Assembly: GCA_002733905.1 (NCBI GenBank)
Contig: NVXK01000001.1
Span: 89,770 to 153,769 of the forward strand
From: Robiginitomaculum sp.
GTDB lineage: Bacteria; Pseudomonadota; Alphaproteobacteria; Caulobacterales; Maricaulaceae
Direction: 5' to 3'
Length of the DNA stretch: 64,000 nucleotides
Part shown: in pieces, positions 1 through 10,942 of the stretch
How the letters are laid out: each line of letters opens with the position of its first letter
How positions within the stretch are numbered: position 1 is the stretch's first letter
The notes under the pieces: generated by a model
What the model saw: only the letters and a program-made list of their open reading frames with translations
Database searches by the model: none
Told to the model about the DNA's origin: nothing
Made by a program: the position numbers and the translations under genes

Positions 1-929
1 CCAACAGTTGGATCTCCAAAATCATATGCCCCGCCGAAATTTGTTCCATGTACGATCCGCTTTATATCAACCATATCAACAATAGCCTTGCGTAGAGCCA
101 CTGTGTGTACATCCAAATCAAACCAGAAATTGCCCAAATATTCTTCAAGCGGTTTTTGGTTTTTGCTATCAGGGGCCATGCCTTTATTCAATGCACTAAA
201 CCGCCCGAGTTGGAAAAGTGACATGCCGCCCGCATGGGTAATATATGTCTTTAACGTCGGAAACCTATCCAATGCTCCGCCACATATTAAGTACCAAAAG
301 AACAGAGTTTCGTCGTAACAGTCACCTAGTATTGACGTTGTTTCATACTTATCAGTGTGAAAGTCCTCTCCAAGCCATACGGATTGGTTGTATCCATGCA
401 CCATGATCGGCACATCCAGCTCTACCAATTTTTCCCAAACAGGAAATAGTTCTTCGCTGTGCGCCTCTAAACCATTAAAATTCGCGCCACCGACGCACAG
501 GCCTTTCGCGCCAAGTTCGCGCACCGCTCTCTCTATTTCCACGACGGCTGTCTCGGGATCTGCGAGGTTTGCATGCGCCCAAAAAGAAAAATGTTCCGGA
601 TCTTCAGCACAATATGCAGCAAGTTCATTATTACAAATTTTTGCGTATTCAGTCCCAAAATCCTCGGCCCAATACATGAACGCATGTGACGGTGTTGACA
701 CAACAATTCTATCTACGCCGCGATCAGCCATGAGCTGTCTTCGGTTTTCATGGCTCATTTTTTTCAGTAGGTTGGCTTCAGCCTCTTCGTCCGTTCCAGT
801 CGCAACTTGCTTGGTTCCCAAGCAAAAATGTCCAACTTTAAATCCGTTCACCGTCATAAACGGCCCCCAGAACTCATGCCTGTTTAGCATTCCCGGCGTA
901 ATCATGTGCGCGTGAATATCAATTAACAT
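1..929 (-). CDS. ACMSD-like amidohydrolase (metal-dependent decarboxylase/hydrolase), 3' end cut by window
   Basis: The reading frame opens with ATG at 929 behind an AGGGGAAG ribosome site and stays open to the window edge, about 309 codons. The N-terminus carries the HxH metal motif (MLIDIHAHM, His6/His8), followed by further metal-site histidines in IMVHGYNQS and TYITHAGG. This is the layout of the amidohydrolase-2 family around 2-amino-3-carboxymuconate-6-semialdehyde decarboxylase, TIM-barrel enzymes acting on carboxylated or aromatic ring-cleavage products. The usual final GTD/GSD motif reads HGTNFG, so the canonical Asp may be replaced or shifted. The substrate cannot be assigned. The gene is separated from the propionyl-CoA operon by about 600 bp of decayed sequence. 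Confidence 0.85.
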   Translation of the reverse strand, partial: MLIDIHAHMITPGMLNRHEFWGPFMTVNGFKVGHFCLGTKQVATGTDEEAEANLLKKMSHENRRQLMADRGVDRIVVSTPSHAFMYWAEDFGTEYAKICNNELAAYCAEDPEHFSFWAHANLADPETAVVEIERAVRELGAKGLCVGGANFNGLEAHSEELFPVWEKLVELDVPIMVHGYNQSVWLGEDFHTDKYETTSILGDCYDETLFFWYLICGGALDRFPTLKTYITHAGGMSLFQLGRFSALNKGMAPDSKNQKPLEEYLGNFWFDLDVHTVALRKAIVDMVDIKRIVHGTNFGGAYDFGDPTV

Positions 930-1170
930 TATAAACTTCCCCTGATTGAAATACTTCTTGTACCTTCGGGGTTTTAATTTTGGCCACATGCTAATGTGAT
1001 TTGAACTTGAAACCCACTATAATATATTAAACATTAAACGCAATAATGTGCAAGATAATAAACTCTCTTAGTATCTCAGAGACATGACAGGTGAACCCTC
1101 GGTGGCGATATTGCACATCTGAACCTAAAGGGGTACGTTTTATAACACGGCCTGATTATAGAATATTACA

Positions 1171-1341
1171 TTATTTATTTCCTTTCAATCCTAAGGCAAC
1201 GCCGAACACTGCATTCGCTGTATCAAACATAGGAAAGCGTGCCGCTTCGCCCCACTGCCTTAGATCTCTGGCAACTGCATGGTTTGCATTCAGAATCTGT
1301 ACCCCAAACGGCGTTTGTGTTTCGTCATATTTGAACCACTA
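1171..1341 (-). pseudogene. Possible remnant of a methylmalonyl-CoA mutase-like C-terminus
   Basis: A short open stretch on the minus strand, bounded upstream by an in-frame stop and with no start, ends FDTANAVFGVALGLKGNK then TAA. The intact mutase at 3258-5393 ends [18 protein letters not shown], so 13 of 18 residues match and both stop at the same place. The sequence upstream (RDLRQWGEAARF) does not clearly match. I read it as the decayed end of a duplicated or related gene. Chance or a different protein family remains possible because the matching part is short. Confidence 0.35.
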
Positions 1342-1442
1342 CTGCTGTTTAGCTTCTTCAAAAGCAGTTTGCTAATACAAGGTGAGCTGGCATCGGTAAC
1401 CGCCTGTACATTCGTAACATGTTACGCAATATTTTGACACTA

Positions 1443-1526
1443 TCAAAACGGACAAAATTTCTCTATATCCTCCCTGGATTGCTCTCGCTTAGACGCCGTA
1501 ACGATGATTTCGTCTAAAATGTCCAT
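1443..1526 (-). pseudogene. Possible N-terminal scrap of a TonB-dependent receptor
   Basis: The minus strand encodes a 27-codon frame containing DEIIVTASKREQSREDIE before an early stop. This resembles the segment just before the plug domain of TonB-dependent receptors, usually of the form EEIVVTAxKREQxLQDVP. No receptor barrel follows. It lies immediately downstream of etfA and upstream of the mutase-like scrap, so the 1.17-1.53 kb gap looks like gene debris. The call rests on one short motif. Confidence 0.35.
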
Positions 1527-1534
1527 TTATTTAC

Positions 1535-2482
1535 TTAATAAGGTTTTGCTTGTTTAGCTAACTCCGCTTCCAGTTCAGGTACAGCGGTAAACAGATCAGC
1601 GACCCAGCCATAGTCGGCAACTTGGAAGATAGGGGCGTCTTCGTCTTTGTTGATGGCGACGATGACTTTTGAATCTTTCATGCCTGCAAGATGCTGGATA
1701 GCGCCAGAGATACCGACGGCGATATAAAGCTCTGGGGCAACCACTTTACCCGTTTGGCCAACTTGGTAATCGTTAGGCACAAATCCCGCATCAACAGCCG
1801 CGCGGGATGCACCCACAGCCGCGCCGAGTTGGTCTGCGACCTTCTCAATGATGGCGAAGTTCTCGCCACTACCCATGCCGCGTCCACCAGAGATAACAAT
1901 CTTGGCCGCTGTCAATTCAGGACGATCGGATTTGGAAAGCTCTTCGCTTACGAACTCGGATTTAAGCGTACCGCTTGGATCCGCGATCACGTCTACAGAA
2001 GCGTTTCCATCTTCTGCCGCCGCCGCAAATGCGGTCGGGCGTACAGTGATAACTTTCTTGCCGTCTGATGATTTCACAGTTGCCATTGCATTACCGGCAT
2101 AGATTGGACGCACGAATGTGTCCGCAGATTCAACACCTGTAATCGAACTGATTTGCATCACGTCCAGTTTCGCCGCAATGCGAGGCATGAAGTTTTTACC
2201 TGTTGTGGTGTCTGGTGCAAGGATGGCGTCATAACCGTCCATCAAAGGTACGATAACCTCTTGCATGGCTTCGGCGAGTTGACGCTTTAGCGACACATGG
2301 TCACACGCAATCACTTTGCGTATGCCTGTGATTTTTGCAGCTTGCGCACTGACGTCTTTAACGCCTTTACCTGCCACAAGGATGTCTACATCACCACCGA
2401 GCGCAAGAGCCGCTGTTACGGTTTTATGAGTGGAATCTTTGATATTTTCATTATCATGTTCTGCTACAACTAGAATGGCCAT
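1535..2482 (-). CDS. etfA: Electron transfer flavoprotein, alpha subunit
   Basis: This 315-aa protein has the ETF-alpha layout: an N-terminal Rossmann-like domain (residues 1 to about 190) and a C-terminal FAD-binding domain. The FAD signature is visible as [39 protein letters not shown] and [13 protein letters not shown]. Heterodimeric ETF takes electrons from acyl-CoA and related dehydrogenases and passes them to ETF-quinone oxidoreductase. The start codon overlaps the etfB stop by one base (TAATG), so translation is coupled. It is the last gene of the propionyl-CoA operon, and length and motifs are ordinary for the family. Confidence 0.97.
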   Translation of the reverse strand: MAILVVAEHDNENIKDSTHKTVTAALALGGDVDILVAGKGVKDVSAQAAKITGIRKVIACDHVSLKRQLAEAMQEVIVPLMDGYDAILAPDTTTGKNFMPRIAAKLDVMQISSITGVESADTFVRPIYAGNAMATVKSSDGKKVITVRPTAFAAAAEDGNASVDVIADPSGTLKSEFVSEELSKSDRPELTAAKIVISGGRGMGSGENFAIIEKVADQLGAAVGASRAAVDAGFVPNDYQVGQTGKVVAPELYIAVGISGAIQHLAGMKDSKVIVAINKDEDAPIFQVADYGWVADLFTAVPELEAELAKQAKPY

Positions 2483-3228
2483 TAAAACACTCCCTCATCT
2501 TTAAGTTTCGCAACAAGTTCTGCCGCGTCTGCAACTTTCACACCGGCCGTGCGACCCGCAGGCTCGGACACCTTGATAGTGGTGAGGCGTGGTGTGATAT
2601 CTACGCCGTAATCTTCAGGCGTTTTCGCTTCAATGGTTTTGCGCTTCGCCTTCATAATATTTGGCAGAGACGCATAACGTGGCTCGTTCAAACGCAAGTC
2701 TGTCGTCACGATTGCCGGCAAAGAAACCTTCACAGTTTGGATACCGCCATCAACTTCGCGGCCAACCGTTAGGCTGTCACCGTCTTTGACCATCGTATTA
2801 GCAAATGTGGCTTGCGGCCAATCCAGAAGCGCGCCCAACATTTGACCCGTCTGGTTACTATCATCATCAATCGCCTGCTTGCCTAAAATCACCAGATCAG
2901 GGTTTTCACCCTCGACAATGGCTTTCAGGATTTTGGCAACGGCTAGAGGCTCGACCTCTGCGTCTGTCTTCACATGGATGCCACGATCAATACCCATAGC
3001 AAGAGCCGTACGGATGGTTTCCTGTGCTTTATCAGGGCCGATAGAGACAACAATGGTTTCCGTAGCTTCACCGGATTCTTGCATACGCACAGCTTGCTCA
3101 ACCGAGATTTCATCAAACGGGTTCATGGACATTTTGACATTGGCCAGATCAACACCGGACTGGTCAGACTTGACCGGTACTTTAACATTGTAATCAAGCA
3201 CGCGCTTGACGGGAACGAGGACTTTCAT
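2482..3228 (-). CDS. etfB: Electron transfer flavoprotein, beta subunit
   Basis: This 248-aa protein has the ETF-beta signature, including [16 protein letters not shown] near the N-terminus and an AMP-site region around [14 protein letters not shown]. It forms the soluble ETF heterodimer with the product of etfA. The start at 3228 follows an AAAGGA ribosome site, 29 bp after the end of the mutase gene. Its position suggests that ETF is produced with the propionyl-CoA enzymes, probably to drain electrons from the beta-oxidation that yields propionyl-CoA. Confidence 0.97.
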   Translation of the reverse strand: MKVLVPVKRVLDYNVKVPVKSDQSGVDLANVKMSMNPFDEISVEQAVRMQESGEATETIVVSIGPDKAQETIRTALAMGIDRGIHVKTDAEVEPLAVAKILKAIVEGENPDLVILGKQAIDDDSNQTGQMLGALLDWPQATFANTMVKDGDSLTVGREVDGGIQTVKVSLPAIVTTDLRLNEPRYASLPNIMKAKRKTIEAKTPEDYGVDITPRLTTIKVSEPAGRTAGVKVADAAELVAKLKDEGVF

Positions 3229-3257
3229 ATTTTTTCCTTTGTATTCATATTAAAATT

Positions 3258-5393
3258 TTACCTATTTCGTTTCAAACCGAGAACGACCCCAAGGACGGCA
3301 TTGGCGGCGTCGAACAAATTCGATCCTGGAGGGAAGATTGCACTGACACCAGCCTCCCGTAGAAACTGGAAATCCTGTTCAGGAATTACGCCGCCACACA
3401 CAACTTTAATATGCTCTGCATTTCGAGCTTTCAGAGCATGGATAAGATCGGGTATGAGCGTCTTGTGACCAGCGGCCAAAGAGGAGACACCGACAACATC
3501 TACGTTTAATTTAATGGCTAAACTCGCCACTTCTTCAGGCGTCTCAAACAAATCGCTTAAATCCACATGAAACCCCATATCCGCAAATGACGTGGCAACA
3601 ACTTTCGCCCCTCTGTCATGCCCGTCTTGCCCCATTTTTGCGACAAGAATATGTGGCAAACGCTTGTGGGCGTCTTTAAACTCACCAATACGTCCCTGAA
3701 TAGCTTTATAATCCGTATCATCTTTATTGAGCTTTCCATATACGCCTGAGATCATACGGGTGACCGCTTTATGTCGTCCGAATACCACTTCCATAGCTCT
3801 TGTGATTTCACCTAACGATGCTCTCGCACGTGCAGCCTCAATAGCACTGGCCAGAAGGTTTCCTGTCTCAGATCTCGCGACTTGCTCAAGTTGCTTCAGG
3901 GCAATGGTAGTAGACATGGCCATACGGCTCGCCTTCATTTTCTTTAGCCTAGTTATCTGAGCGGCCCGTACTTTCTCATTATCAATTTCAAGAATATCAA
4001 TTGGATCTTCTTCGTCGAGTGTAAATTTATTGACCCCAACAATCACGTCTTCAACCTTATCAATACGTGCTTGCTTGATAAGGGCGGCTTCTTCGACTTT
4101 CAGCTTGGGTAGCCCCGTACTGATTGCCTTCGTCATGCCACCAAGAGCTTCCACTTCATCGATGAGATTCCAAGCTTCGTCGGCAATCTGTTTGGTTAAG
4201 GCTTCCACATAATAAGAACCGGCAAGCGGATCTACAACACGGGTAATCCCCGTTTCATGTTGCAAGATCAGTTGAGTATTACGCGCCAATCGCGCGGACG
4301 TTTCTGTCGGTAAAGCGATCGCTTCATCAAAGGCATTCGTATGCAAGGATTGCGTGCCGCCAAGGGTCGCCGCCATAGCCTCAACGGTCGTTCTCACTAC
4401 GTTGTTATAGGGATCCTGCATGGTCAAAGAGACACCCGAAGTTTGGCAATGGGTACGAAGCATCTTCGAGCGTTCCGATTTGGCACCAAAGTCCGTCATG
4501 ATTTTGGCCCACATTTGCCGCGCGGCACGTAGCTTGGCCACTTCCATAAACATGTCCATGCCAATACAGAAGAAGAAAGACAGACGCCCTGCGAACACAT
4601 CAATGTCTAAACCTTTCGCCATAGCTGCACGTACATATTCCATACCATCGGCTAGTGTATAGGCAAGCTCTTGCGACAAGGTCGAGCCCGCCTCTTGTAG
4701 ATGATAGCCAGAGATCGAAATTGAATTAAACTTTGGCATATGTTCAGATGTATATTCAATAATATCGCCGATAATACGCATGCTAGGCTCGGGTGGATAG
4801 ATATAAGTATTACGCACCATGAACTCTTTTAGAATATCGTTCTGAATAGTCCCTGCAAGTTGAGCAGGGCTCACGCCCTGCTCTTCCCCCGCAACAATGT
4901 ACATGGCCAGGATGGGAATTACCGCACCATTCATTGTCATAGAAACAGACATTTTATCTAGAGGAATACCGTCAAAGAGTATTTTCATATCTTCAACACT
5001 ATCAATCGCGACGCCGGCTTTACCGACATCTCCACTTACGCGTGGATGATCGGAATCATAACCACGGTGGGTTGCCAGATCGAAGGCGACAGAAAGCCCC
5101 TTCTGTCCCGCTGCCAAATTTTTGCGGTAAAACGCATTGCTTTCCTCCGCCGTAGAAAATCCCGCATATTGACGAATAGTCCAAGGACGCCCCGTATACA
5201 TGGTTGCGCGGACACCGCGCGTAAAAGGGGCAACGCCTGGAATTTCTTGTGCCGCGCTTTCAGGAACGTCAGCCGCAGTATAAAGCGGTTTAATGCGAAA
5301 TCCCTCTGGCGTATCCGTTTCTAGGGTTTTGGGGTCACCGCCCTTTAGGTCTTTCGTGGCGAGTGCATTCCAGTTCTGTATGTTTTTATTCAC
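3258..5393 (-). CDS. mcm: Methylmalonyl-CoA mutase, single-chain, B12-dependent
   Basis: This 711-aa protein isomerises (R)-methylmalonyl-CoA to succinyl-CoA with adenosylcobalamin. The N-terminal TIM-barrel catalytic domain contains the conserved [15 protein letters not shown] segment, and the C-terminal B12 domain has the DxHxxG motif in [11 protein letters not shown] at about residues 585-595. The length suits the homodimeric or large-subunit form. The start is GTG at 5393, overlapping the mce stop as GTGA, which indicates coupling. No cobalamin riboswitch was recognised upstream, as expected for an internal operon gene. A short C-terminal look-alike is present at 1171-1341. Confidence 0.97.
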   Translation of the reverse strand: MNKNIQNWNALATKDLKGGDPKTLETDTPEGFRIKPLYTAADVPESAAQEIPGVAPFTRGVRATMYTGRPWTIRQYAGFSTAEESNAFYRKNLAAGQKGLSVAFDLATHRGYDSDHPRVSGDVGKAGVAIDSVEDMKILFDGIPLDKMSVSMTMNGAVIPILAMYIVAGEEQGVSPAQLAGTIQNDILKEFMVRNTYIYPPEPSMRIIGDIIEYTSEHMPKFNSISISGYHLQEAGSTLSQELAYTLADGMEYVRAAMAKGLDIDVFAGRLSFFFCIGMDMFMEVAKLRAARQMWAKIMTDFGAKSERSKMLRTHCQTSGVSLTMQDPYNNVVRTTVEAMAATLGGTQSLHTNAFDEAIALPTETSARLARNTQLILQHETGITRVVDPLAGSYYVEALTKQIADEAWNLIDEVEALGGMTKAISTGLPKLKVEEAALIKQARIDKVEDVIVGVNKFTLDEEDPIDILEIDNEKVRAAQITRLKKMKASRMAMSTTIALKQLEQVARSETGNLLASAIEAARARASLGEITRAMEVVFGRHKAVTRMISGVYGKLNKDDTDYKAIQGRIGEFKDAHKRLPHILVAKMGQDGHDRGAKVVATSFADMGFHVDLSDLFETPEEVASLAIKLNVDVVGVSSLAAGHKTLIPDLIHALKARNAEHIKVVCGGVIPEQDFQFLREAGVSAIFPPGSNLFDAANAVLGVVLGLKRNR

Positions 5394-5812
5394 TTTGGTC
5401 GCTCCATCAATTCGATGAGAGTGCCATTCATATCTTTTGGATGAAGAAAAATGATCAACGTTCCGTGAGCGCCTATTCTGGGTTGATTCAAAACACGAAT
5501 ACCTTTTGAGTAAACTTGCTCAAGTGCTTCGTAAATATTCTCAACCTCAAAACAGATATGATGCTGACCGCCCAAAGGATTTCGTTTCAAAAACCCATGA
5601 ATGGGTGAGTTCTCACCTAACGGTTCTATTAGCTCTACTTGCCCACTAGGAAGGTTGACGAACGCAACCTTGACCCCTTGGTCAGGCAAGTCTTTGATCT
5701 CAGATATATCTGTCGCATTAAATACCCTCCGGTAATGCTCTATACTGGCCTCAATATTGGGAACAGCTACGCCGACATGATTCAGATTGCCGAGCTCGAA
5801 TGATTTGGTCAT
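5390..5812 (-). CDS. mce: Methylmalonyl-CoA epimerase
   Basis: This 140-aa protein of the vicinal oxygen chelate (glyoxalase-like) fold interconverts the (S) and (R) forms of methylmalonyl-CoA, linking the carboxylase product to the mutase substrate. Expected features are [19 protein letters not shown] at the N-terminus (metal His), [13 protein letters not shown] in the second half, and a terminal segment ending LIELMERPK with the metal Glu. Both ends overlap neighbouring genes by 4 bp (ATGA with pccA, GTGA with mcm). Confidence 0.96.
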   Translation of the reverse strand: MTKSFELGNLNHVGVAVPNIEASIEHYRRVFNATDISEIKDLPDQGVKVAFVNLPSGQVELIEPLGENSPIHGFLKRNPLGGQHHICFEVENIYEALEQVYSKGIRVLNQPRIGAHGTLIIFLHPKDMNGTLIELMERPK

Positions 5813-7830
5813 TTTCCAAACTCCATGATAATTTCGTCAACCGCTAGGCTATCACCAGGCACCACATTGATTTTCATGATGGTGCTTTTTTTCTCAGCGC
5901 GGAGTGTATTTTCCATTTTCATGGCTTCGACGGTAGCGAGAGCTTGACCATCCTCAACCTCATCCCCTTCTGCCACAAGAATAGCTGTGACCGTGCCAGG
6001 CATAGGACAAAGGAGGAATTGGCTAGTGTCTGGTTCAATCTTTTCAGGCATGATGGAAGCAAGGCTAGCAGTACGCGTGCTCCTAATTTTTACATTTACA
6101 TCTGCACCACGGTATTGAACGGCATACCCCTCTGCAATTGGCACGACAGTGAAATTGAGCGCGTTATTGTCTACTAAAGATCGTACCAAAGACTGGCCTG
6201 GCACCCAAGCATGAGAAATACCTAACTCAACAGCAGCTCTATCGGTTGCATCCCTACTCGTAACTATACAGCTTCCATTTGTGTCTTTAATCGAAAGACT
6301 GAAAACCGTTGTGCCAACTTCAACCGTATATTCATTGGCTATCACACGTTCATGCCCCTTTAACACACCAGAACCATTCGCATTACGGGTCTCAGATTTT
6401 TGATGCATTTGTGCACATATAGAAGCGATCTTACGAGCATTATTAGAAGTAAGTTCAGCCCCCTCAAACCCGTCAGGAAACTCATCAGCAATATACGCAG
6501 TTGTTAACGCCCCACGCTCGAACCGATCATGTTCCATCACAGTGGCAAGGAACGGAATGTTGTGCCCCACCCCTTGTATCTCGAATGTATCAAGGGCGGA
6601 ACGCATGGCCTTGATCGCTTCCATACGATCTGTACCCCATGTGCAGAGCTTGGCGATCATCGGGTCGTAATACATGCTGATCTCGCCGCCCTCATACACG
6701 CCCGTATCATTACGAACGATAGCGCCGCTGTCGGTCTGACCTTCTGCGGGCGGGCTATATTTTGAGAGACGGCCAATAGAAGGCAGGAAGTTACGATACG
6801 GGTCTTCGGCGTAGATACGGCTCTCCATGGCCCAACCATTTAGTTTCACATCCTTTTGTTGGATATTGAGCTTTTGCCCATCGGCGCTGCGGATCATCTG
6901 TTCGACCAGATCAACACCCGTAATCAGTTCCGTCACAGGGTGTTCCACCTGCAAACGGGTATTCATTTCAAGGAAGAAGAAGTTCTGATCCTTATCAACG
7001 ATAAATTCGACCGTACCCGCACTGTCATAATCAACGGCTCTCGCCAGAGCCACAGATTCTGCGCCCATGGCTTTACGGGTCTTTTCATCAAGGAAGGGAG
7101 ACGGGGCTTCCTCGATCACCTTCTGGTTACGGCGTTGAATGGAACATTCCCGCTCGCCCAGATAAATAATATTGCCGTGCTTATCGCCCAACACCTGAAT
7201 TTCAATATGGCGGGGTTCAACAATAAATTTCTCGATAAAGATACGATCATCCCCAAACGCATTGGCAGCTTCGTTCTTGGAGGACTGGAACCCTTCGCGT
7301 GCCTCCTCGTCATTCCACGCAATGCGCATGCCTTTACCGCCGCCGCCTGCACTGGCTTTAATCATTACGGGGTAGCCGACTTGGTTAGAGATCGTAACCG
7401 CCTCTTCCGCGTCCTCGATCAATCCCATATGCCCGGGAACCGTAGATACCCCTGCCTTGGCCGCCAATTCCTTAGAGGTAATCTTATCGCCCATTATTTC
7501 AATGGCGCGCACATTGGGGCCGATAAACGCAATGCCTAGGTCTTCGAGCTTATTGGCGAAGTTCTTATTTTCAGACAAAAAGCCATAGCCCGGATGTACA
7601 GCGTCCGCGCCCGTGCTTTGAATAGCGTCCAGTATCTTATCCATCACCAGATAGGATTTTGCCGCGACACTTTCGCCAATATAAACGGCCTCGTCCGCCA
7701 TTTCTACATGCAGTGCATTCTTATCTGCATCCGAATACACAGCCACAGTTTTAATGTTCATCTTGCGTGCGGTCTTGATAACACGGCATGCGATTTCACC
7801 GCGGTTGGCAATCAGTATCTTTTTAATCAT
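5809..7830 (-). CDS. pccA: Propionyl-CoA carboxylase, biotin carboxylase/biotin carrier subunit
   Basis: The start chosen is ATG at 7830 ([16 protein letters not shown]), giving 673 aa. It overlaps the pccB stop as ATGA; a longer in-frame start at 7902 would lie inside pccB. Domains in order are biotin carboxylase with ATP-grasp loop (SAGGGGKGM, about residue 162), the ERECSIQRR and [14 protein letters not shown] motifs, a linker domain, and a C-terminal biotin carrier domain with EAMKMEN at about residue 635, whose Lys would be biotinylated. With PccB it carboxylates propionyl-CoA to (S)-methylmalonyl-CoA. Confidence 0.97.
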   Translation of the reverse strand: MIKKILIANRGEIACRVIKTARKMNIKTVAVYSDADKNALHVEMADEAVYIGESVAAKSYLVMDKILDAIQSTGADAVHPGYGFLSENKNFANKLEDLGIAFIGPNVRAIEIMGDKITSKELAAKAGVSTVPGHMGLIEDAEEAVTISNQVGYPVMIKASAGGGGKGMRIAWNDEEAREGFQSSKNEAANAFGDDRIFIEKFIVEPRHIEIQVLGDKHGNIIYLGERECSIQRRNQKVIEEAPSPFLDEKTRKAMGAESVALARAVDYDSAGTVEFIVDKDQNFFFLEMNTRLQVEHPVTELITGVDLVEQMIRSADGQKLNIQQKDVKLNGWAMESRIYAEDPYRNFLPSIGRLSKYSPPAEGQTDSGAIVRNDTGVYEGGEISMYYDPMIAKLCTWGTDRMEAIKAMRSALDTFEIQGVGHNIPFLATVMEHDRFERGALTTAYIADEFPDGFEGAELTSNNARKIASICAQMHQKSETRNANGSGVLKGHERVIANEYTVEVGTTVFSLSIKDTNGSCIVTSRDATDRAAVELGISHAWVPGQSLVRSLVDNNALNFTVVPIAEGYAVQYRGADVNVKIRSTRTASLASIMPEKIEPDTSQFLLCPMPGTVTAILVAEGDEVEDGQALATVEAMKMENTLRAEKKSTIMKINVVPGDSLAVDEIIMEFGK

Positions 7831-9380
7831 AGCGGCATATTCCCGTGCTTCTTCCAAGGGTTTTGGAGGTCTTTGTCTTTCAGAAGAGCAAATGCGCGGC
7901 ACAGACGTTTGCGCGTGCCGTGCGGCATGATCACTTCATCGATATAGCCGCGCTCTGCCGCCTTAAACGGGTTAGCGAAGTTCTTTTCATACTCGGCCGT
8001 GTGTTCGGCGATTTTGTCCGCGTCGCCAAGGTCTTTGCGGTAGAGGATTTCAACCGCACCCTTTGCGCCCATCACGGCGATTTGTGCACTTGGCCATGCA
8101 TAGTTTAGATCGCCGCGTAAGTGCTTGGGCGCCATAACATCATAGGCACCACCGTAAGCTTTGCGGGTAATGACGGTGACTTTTGGCACAGTGGCTTCAC
8201 CATACGCATACAGGAGCTTCGCACCATGTTTGATAATACCACCATATTCTTGTGACGTCCCCGGCAAGAAGCCCGGTACATCCACAAGCGTGAGGATGGG
8301 AATAGAGAAAGCATCACAGAAACGCACGAAACGCCCTGCCTTACGAGAACTATCACTATCAAGGCAGCCTGCCAGCACCATGGGTTGATTGGCAACCACG
8401 CCAATCGTTTGTCCTTCGAGGCGAATAAACCCACACAAGATATTCTTCGCATAGTCTTTCTGGATTTCGTAAAAATCACCTTCGTCCGCAATCTTATGGA
8501 TAAGCTCATGCATATCATAAGGCAGGTTCGGGTTATCGGGCACCAGTGTATCCAGAGAATTATCAATACGGTCAGACGTATCAAATACTTGACGTACAGG
8601 GGCTTTCTCGCGGTTATTGAGGGGTAGAAAGTCAAACAGGCGTCTAATTTCTGCAATCGCCTCCATATCATTATCAAAGGCACCATCGGCCACAGAGGAT
8701 TTGGTCGTATGGGTCTTGGCTCCGCCTAACTCTTCTGCCGTCACGATTTCATTGGTTACAGTCTTGACCACATCTGGCCCCGTCACGAACATATAACTTG
8801 TGTCGCGCACCATAAAGATGAAGTCGGTCAGCGCAGGTGAATACACCGCACCGCCAGCGCAAGGCCCCATGATGACGCTGATTTGCGGGATGACACCAGA
8901 GGCCAGCACATTGTTCTGGAACACATCTGCATACCCACCAAGAGAAACAACCCCCTCTTGGATACGTGCACCACCGCTATCGTTGAGGCCGATCAGAGGC
9001 GCGCCATGCTTAATGGCCATTTCTTGCACCTTGCAGATTTTTTTGGCATTGGTTTCCGAAAGCGAACCACCAAATACGGTAAAGTCCTGAGCAAAAACAA
9101 ACGTCTTACGACCATTAATCGTGCCCCACCCCGTCACAACACCGTCCCCCGGAAACTGCTTCTCCTCCATACCGAAATCATTACAGCGGTGCGACACAAA
9201 CATGTCAAACTCTTCAAAGCTATCCTCGTCAAGCAACAAATCAATCCGCTCCCGCGCCGTCAGCTTCCCCTTACCATGCTGCGTATCAATCCGCCCCTGA
9301 CCACCACCAAGCCGCGCCTGCGCACGACGATCCTCTAACTCCTCAAGTATATCTTGCATGTAAATCACCTCATTGGCCAT
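7827..9380 (-). CDS. pccB: Propionyl-CoA carboxylase, carboxyltransferase subunit
   Basis: This 517-aa acyl-CoA carboxyltransferase has the N-half signature [14 protein letters not shown] and [11 protein letters not shown]-like region, [17 protein letters not shown], and the C-half [16 protein letters not shown] and [11 protein letters not shown] segments. It transfers CO2 from biotin to propionyl-CoA. It is the first gene of the operon. A second in-frame ATG seven codons downstream (MQDILEEL) is an equally plausible start. The 107-bp gap to the divergent regulator gene holds the likely shared promoter and operators. Confidence 0.97.
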   Translation of the reverse strand: MANEVIYMQDILEELEDRRAQARLGGGQGRIDTQHGKGKLTARERIDLLLDEDSFEEFDMFVSHRCNDFGMEEKQFPGDGVVTGWGTINGRKTFVFAQDFTVFGGSLSETNAKKICKVQEMAIKHGAPLIGLNDSGGARIQEGVVSLGGYADVFQNNVLASGVIPQISVIMGPCAGGAVYSPALTDFIFMVRDTSYMFVTGPDVVKTVTNEIVTAEELGGAKTHTTKSSVADGAFDNDMEAIAEIRRLFDFLPLNNREKAPVRQVFDTSDRIDNSLDTLVPDNPNLPYDMHELIHKIADEGDFYEIQKDYAKNILCGFIRLEGQTIGVVANQPMVLAGCLDSDSSRKAGRFVRFCDAFSIPILTLVDVPGFLPGTSQEYGGIIKHGAKLLYAYGEATVPKVTVITRKAYGGAYDVMAPKHLRGDLNYAWPSAQIAVMGAKGAVEILYRKDLGDADKIAEHTAEYEKNFANPFKAAERGYIDEVIMPHGTRKRLCRAFALLKDKDLQNPWKKHGNMPL

Positions 9381-9445
9381 AATTTAAGAGAATTTAATAG
9401 CTCAAGAAATCAACAGAGTCTCTATTGTATTAGTGTTCTTGTATG

Positions 9446-9485
9446 ATAGTAAACATAGAAAATAGTAAACTGTAAAATTGTAAAC
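9446..9485. promoter_or_regulatory. Phased GTAAAC boxes between pccB and the PccR-like gene
   Basis: AGTAAAC occurs at 9448-9454 and 9464-9470, and TGTAAAC at 9479-9485, spaced about 16 and 15 bp, with a partial GTAAAA copy at 9472. The last box touches the regulator's start region. Known PccR/RamB-type regulators bind TTTGCAAA-like half sites; these boxes are related in composition but not identical. Autoregulation and control of pccB are inferred. Confidence 0.5.
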
Positions 9486-9487
9486 TT

Positions 9488-10900
9488 ATGACAATCAATA
9501 AACTTTTCATCGGCCGCAAGATTAAAGACATTCGAACTGCGAATAAACTCACCCAATCTGAATTCGCACAGTCTTTAGGTATTTCGACTAGTTATCTAAA
9601 CCTCATGGAAAACAACCAGCGACACGTAACCGCACCCGTATTAATGGCACTTGCAGAAAAATACGCGATCAATATCACTAGCCTGTCAGACAATGAATCC
9701 GATAGAATCATGGCCGATCTTATTGAGGCAACCGCCGATCCTCTTTTTGATGGCCAACGACCAACTAAACAGGAGCTTAGAAATGTGGCTTTAAATACGC
9801 CTGACTTCGCCAAAGCCTTTCTGACCATTCACCAAGCGCATTTGCTCACAGGCAATCAAATTGCCGAGTTGGACCATGCCGTTTTACGAGGAAGCCCTAC
9901 CCCAACCCCCTATGAAGAAGTCCGAGACTTCTTTCACTACAAAGATAACTACATCCAAGAATTGGATAGTGCAGGTGAGGCTCTCTCTGGAATAGTAAAT
10001 ACATCAAGTGGGCAATTGTTTGACAAATTGAGGCACTACCTTCAGGAACGGCACGGCGTAAGTGTTATCATTGGCGAGTCTGCACACGATCTAAACAGAA
10101 TCAGAAGCTTCGAACCAAAGTCAAAAATTCTTACCCTTAATCCGCGTTCCGGTTCTCAAACCCAAACCTTTCACGTCGCGCACCAAATTGCATTGCTAGA
10201 ACATAATATTGTGATTCAGCGCATATCAAATGAAGCAAATTTTTTGTCTCAAGACGCTAAGAAAATATGTGCAATAAGCCTTGCTAACTATTTTGCTGGA
10301 AGTGTTATACTCCCCTATTCACAATTCTTTACGGCCGCCCAAGAAACTCGGCATGATCTGGCCTTATTACGTGACAAGTTTGGGACAAGTATCGAACAAG
10401 TTGCCCATCGGCTCAGCACATTGCAACGTCCCGGTCACAAAGGAATCCCCTTCTTTTTTGCGCGCGTAGATAAAGCAGGCAATATTACAAAGAGACACAG
10501 CGCAACAAAACTACAGTTCGCTCGCTTTGGTTCGGCCTGCCCACTCTGGAATGTACACAGCGCATTTGAGACACACGAGAAAATCATCAGGCAACTTGCA
10601 GAAACCCCAGACGGGGAAAAGTATATTTGTATTGCCACTTCCATTTCAAAACAAACAGGGGGATATAGAGACCCAGTACGTAATTATGCCTTAGCCCTCG
10701 GGTGTGAAATTTCTTATTCAAGGCAGATTGTATATTGTGACGGACTCAATATTGAAGCAAATATTGCCTATGATCAAATTGGGGTATCCTGCCGCACTTG
10801 TGAGAGAAAGAACTGCCATCAGCGCTCTCTTCCTCCTTTAAATCGCAAACTGACAATAAATAGACAGAAACGAAACATCGTACCCTTTAGTTTCGACTAA
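9488..10900 (+). CDS. pccR: Short-chain acyl-CoA-responsive transcription regulator (PccR/ScfR/RamB family)
   Basis: This 470-aa protein has an N-terminal XRE helix-turn-helix (about residues 8-65, containing LTQSEFAQSLGISTSYLNL). A central region of IrrE/DUF955-like type follows, then a C-terminal domain with a cysteine cluster, CRTCERKNCHQRS. This is the architecture of short-chain fatty acyl-CoA regulators that control propionyl-CoA or acetate assimilation genes in alphaproteobacteria and actinobacteria. It is divergent from pccB across 107 bp. It is therefore the likely sensor for propionyl-CoA or a related metabolite and controller of the operon. Confidence 0.88.
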   Translation: MTINKLFIGRKIKDIRTANKLTQSEFAQSLGISTSYLNLMENNQRHVTAPVLMALAEKYAINITSLSDNESDRIMADLIEATADPLFDGQRPTKQELRNVALNTPDFAKAFLTIHQAHLLTGNQIAELDHAVLRGSPTPTPYEEVRDFFHYKDNYIQELDSAGEALSGIVNTSSGQLFDKLRHYLQERHGVSVIIGESAHDLNRIRSFEPKSKILTLNPRSGSQTQTFHVAHQIALLEHNIVIQRISNEANFLSQDAKKICAISLANYFAGSVILPYSQFFTAAQETRHDLALLRDKFGTSIEQVAHRLSTLQRPGHKGIPFFFARVDKAGNITKRHSATKLQFARFGSACPLWNVHSAFETHEKIIRQLAETPDGEKYICIATSISKQTGGYRDPVRNYALALGCEISYSRQIVYCDGLNIEANIAYDQIGVSCRTCERKNCHQRSLPPLNRKLTINRQKRNIVPFSFD

Positions 10901-10942
10901 TCATTTCTAGTTAAATGCCTGATATTTGCGATACTTTAAATC

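Larger units (their letters stand above)
930..1534. other. Gene-poor gap between the amidohydrolase and etfA
   Basis: About 600 bp hold no intact gene. The stretch contains the two short protein-like scraps listed separately and otherwise AT-rich sequence with no clear promoter or terminator. The + strand frame at 1091-1375 has no ribosome site and a cysteine/serine-rich, unfamiliar translation, so it is not called. Confidence 0.6.

Noticed and set aside
1091-1375. 94-codon + strand frame
   Set aside because: No ribosome site, unfamiliar composition, and the opposite strand holds readable protein scraps.
6856-7539. 227-codon frame on the + strand inside pccA
   Set aside because: It is antisense to a fully conserved biotin carboxylase; composition is that of a shadow frame.
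8105-8686. 193-codon minus-strand frame inside pccB
   Set aside because: It lies in another frame of the same strand as an intact pccB; no family resemblance.
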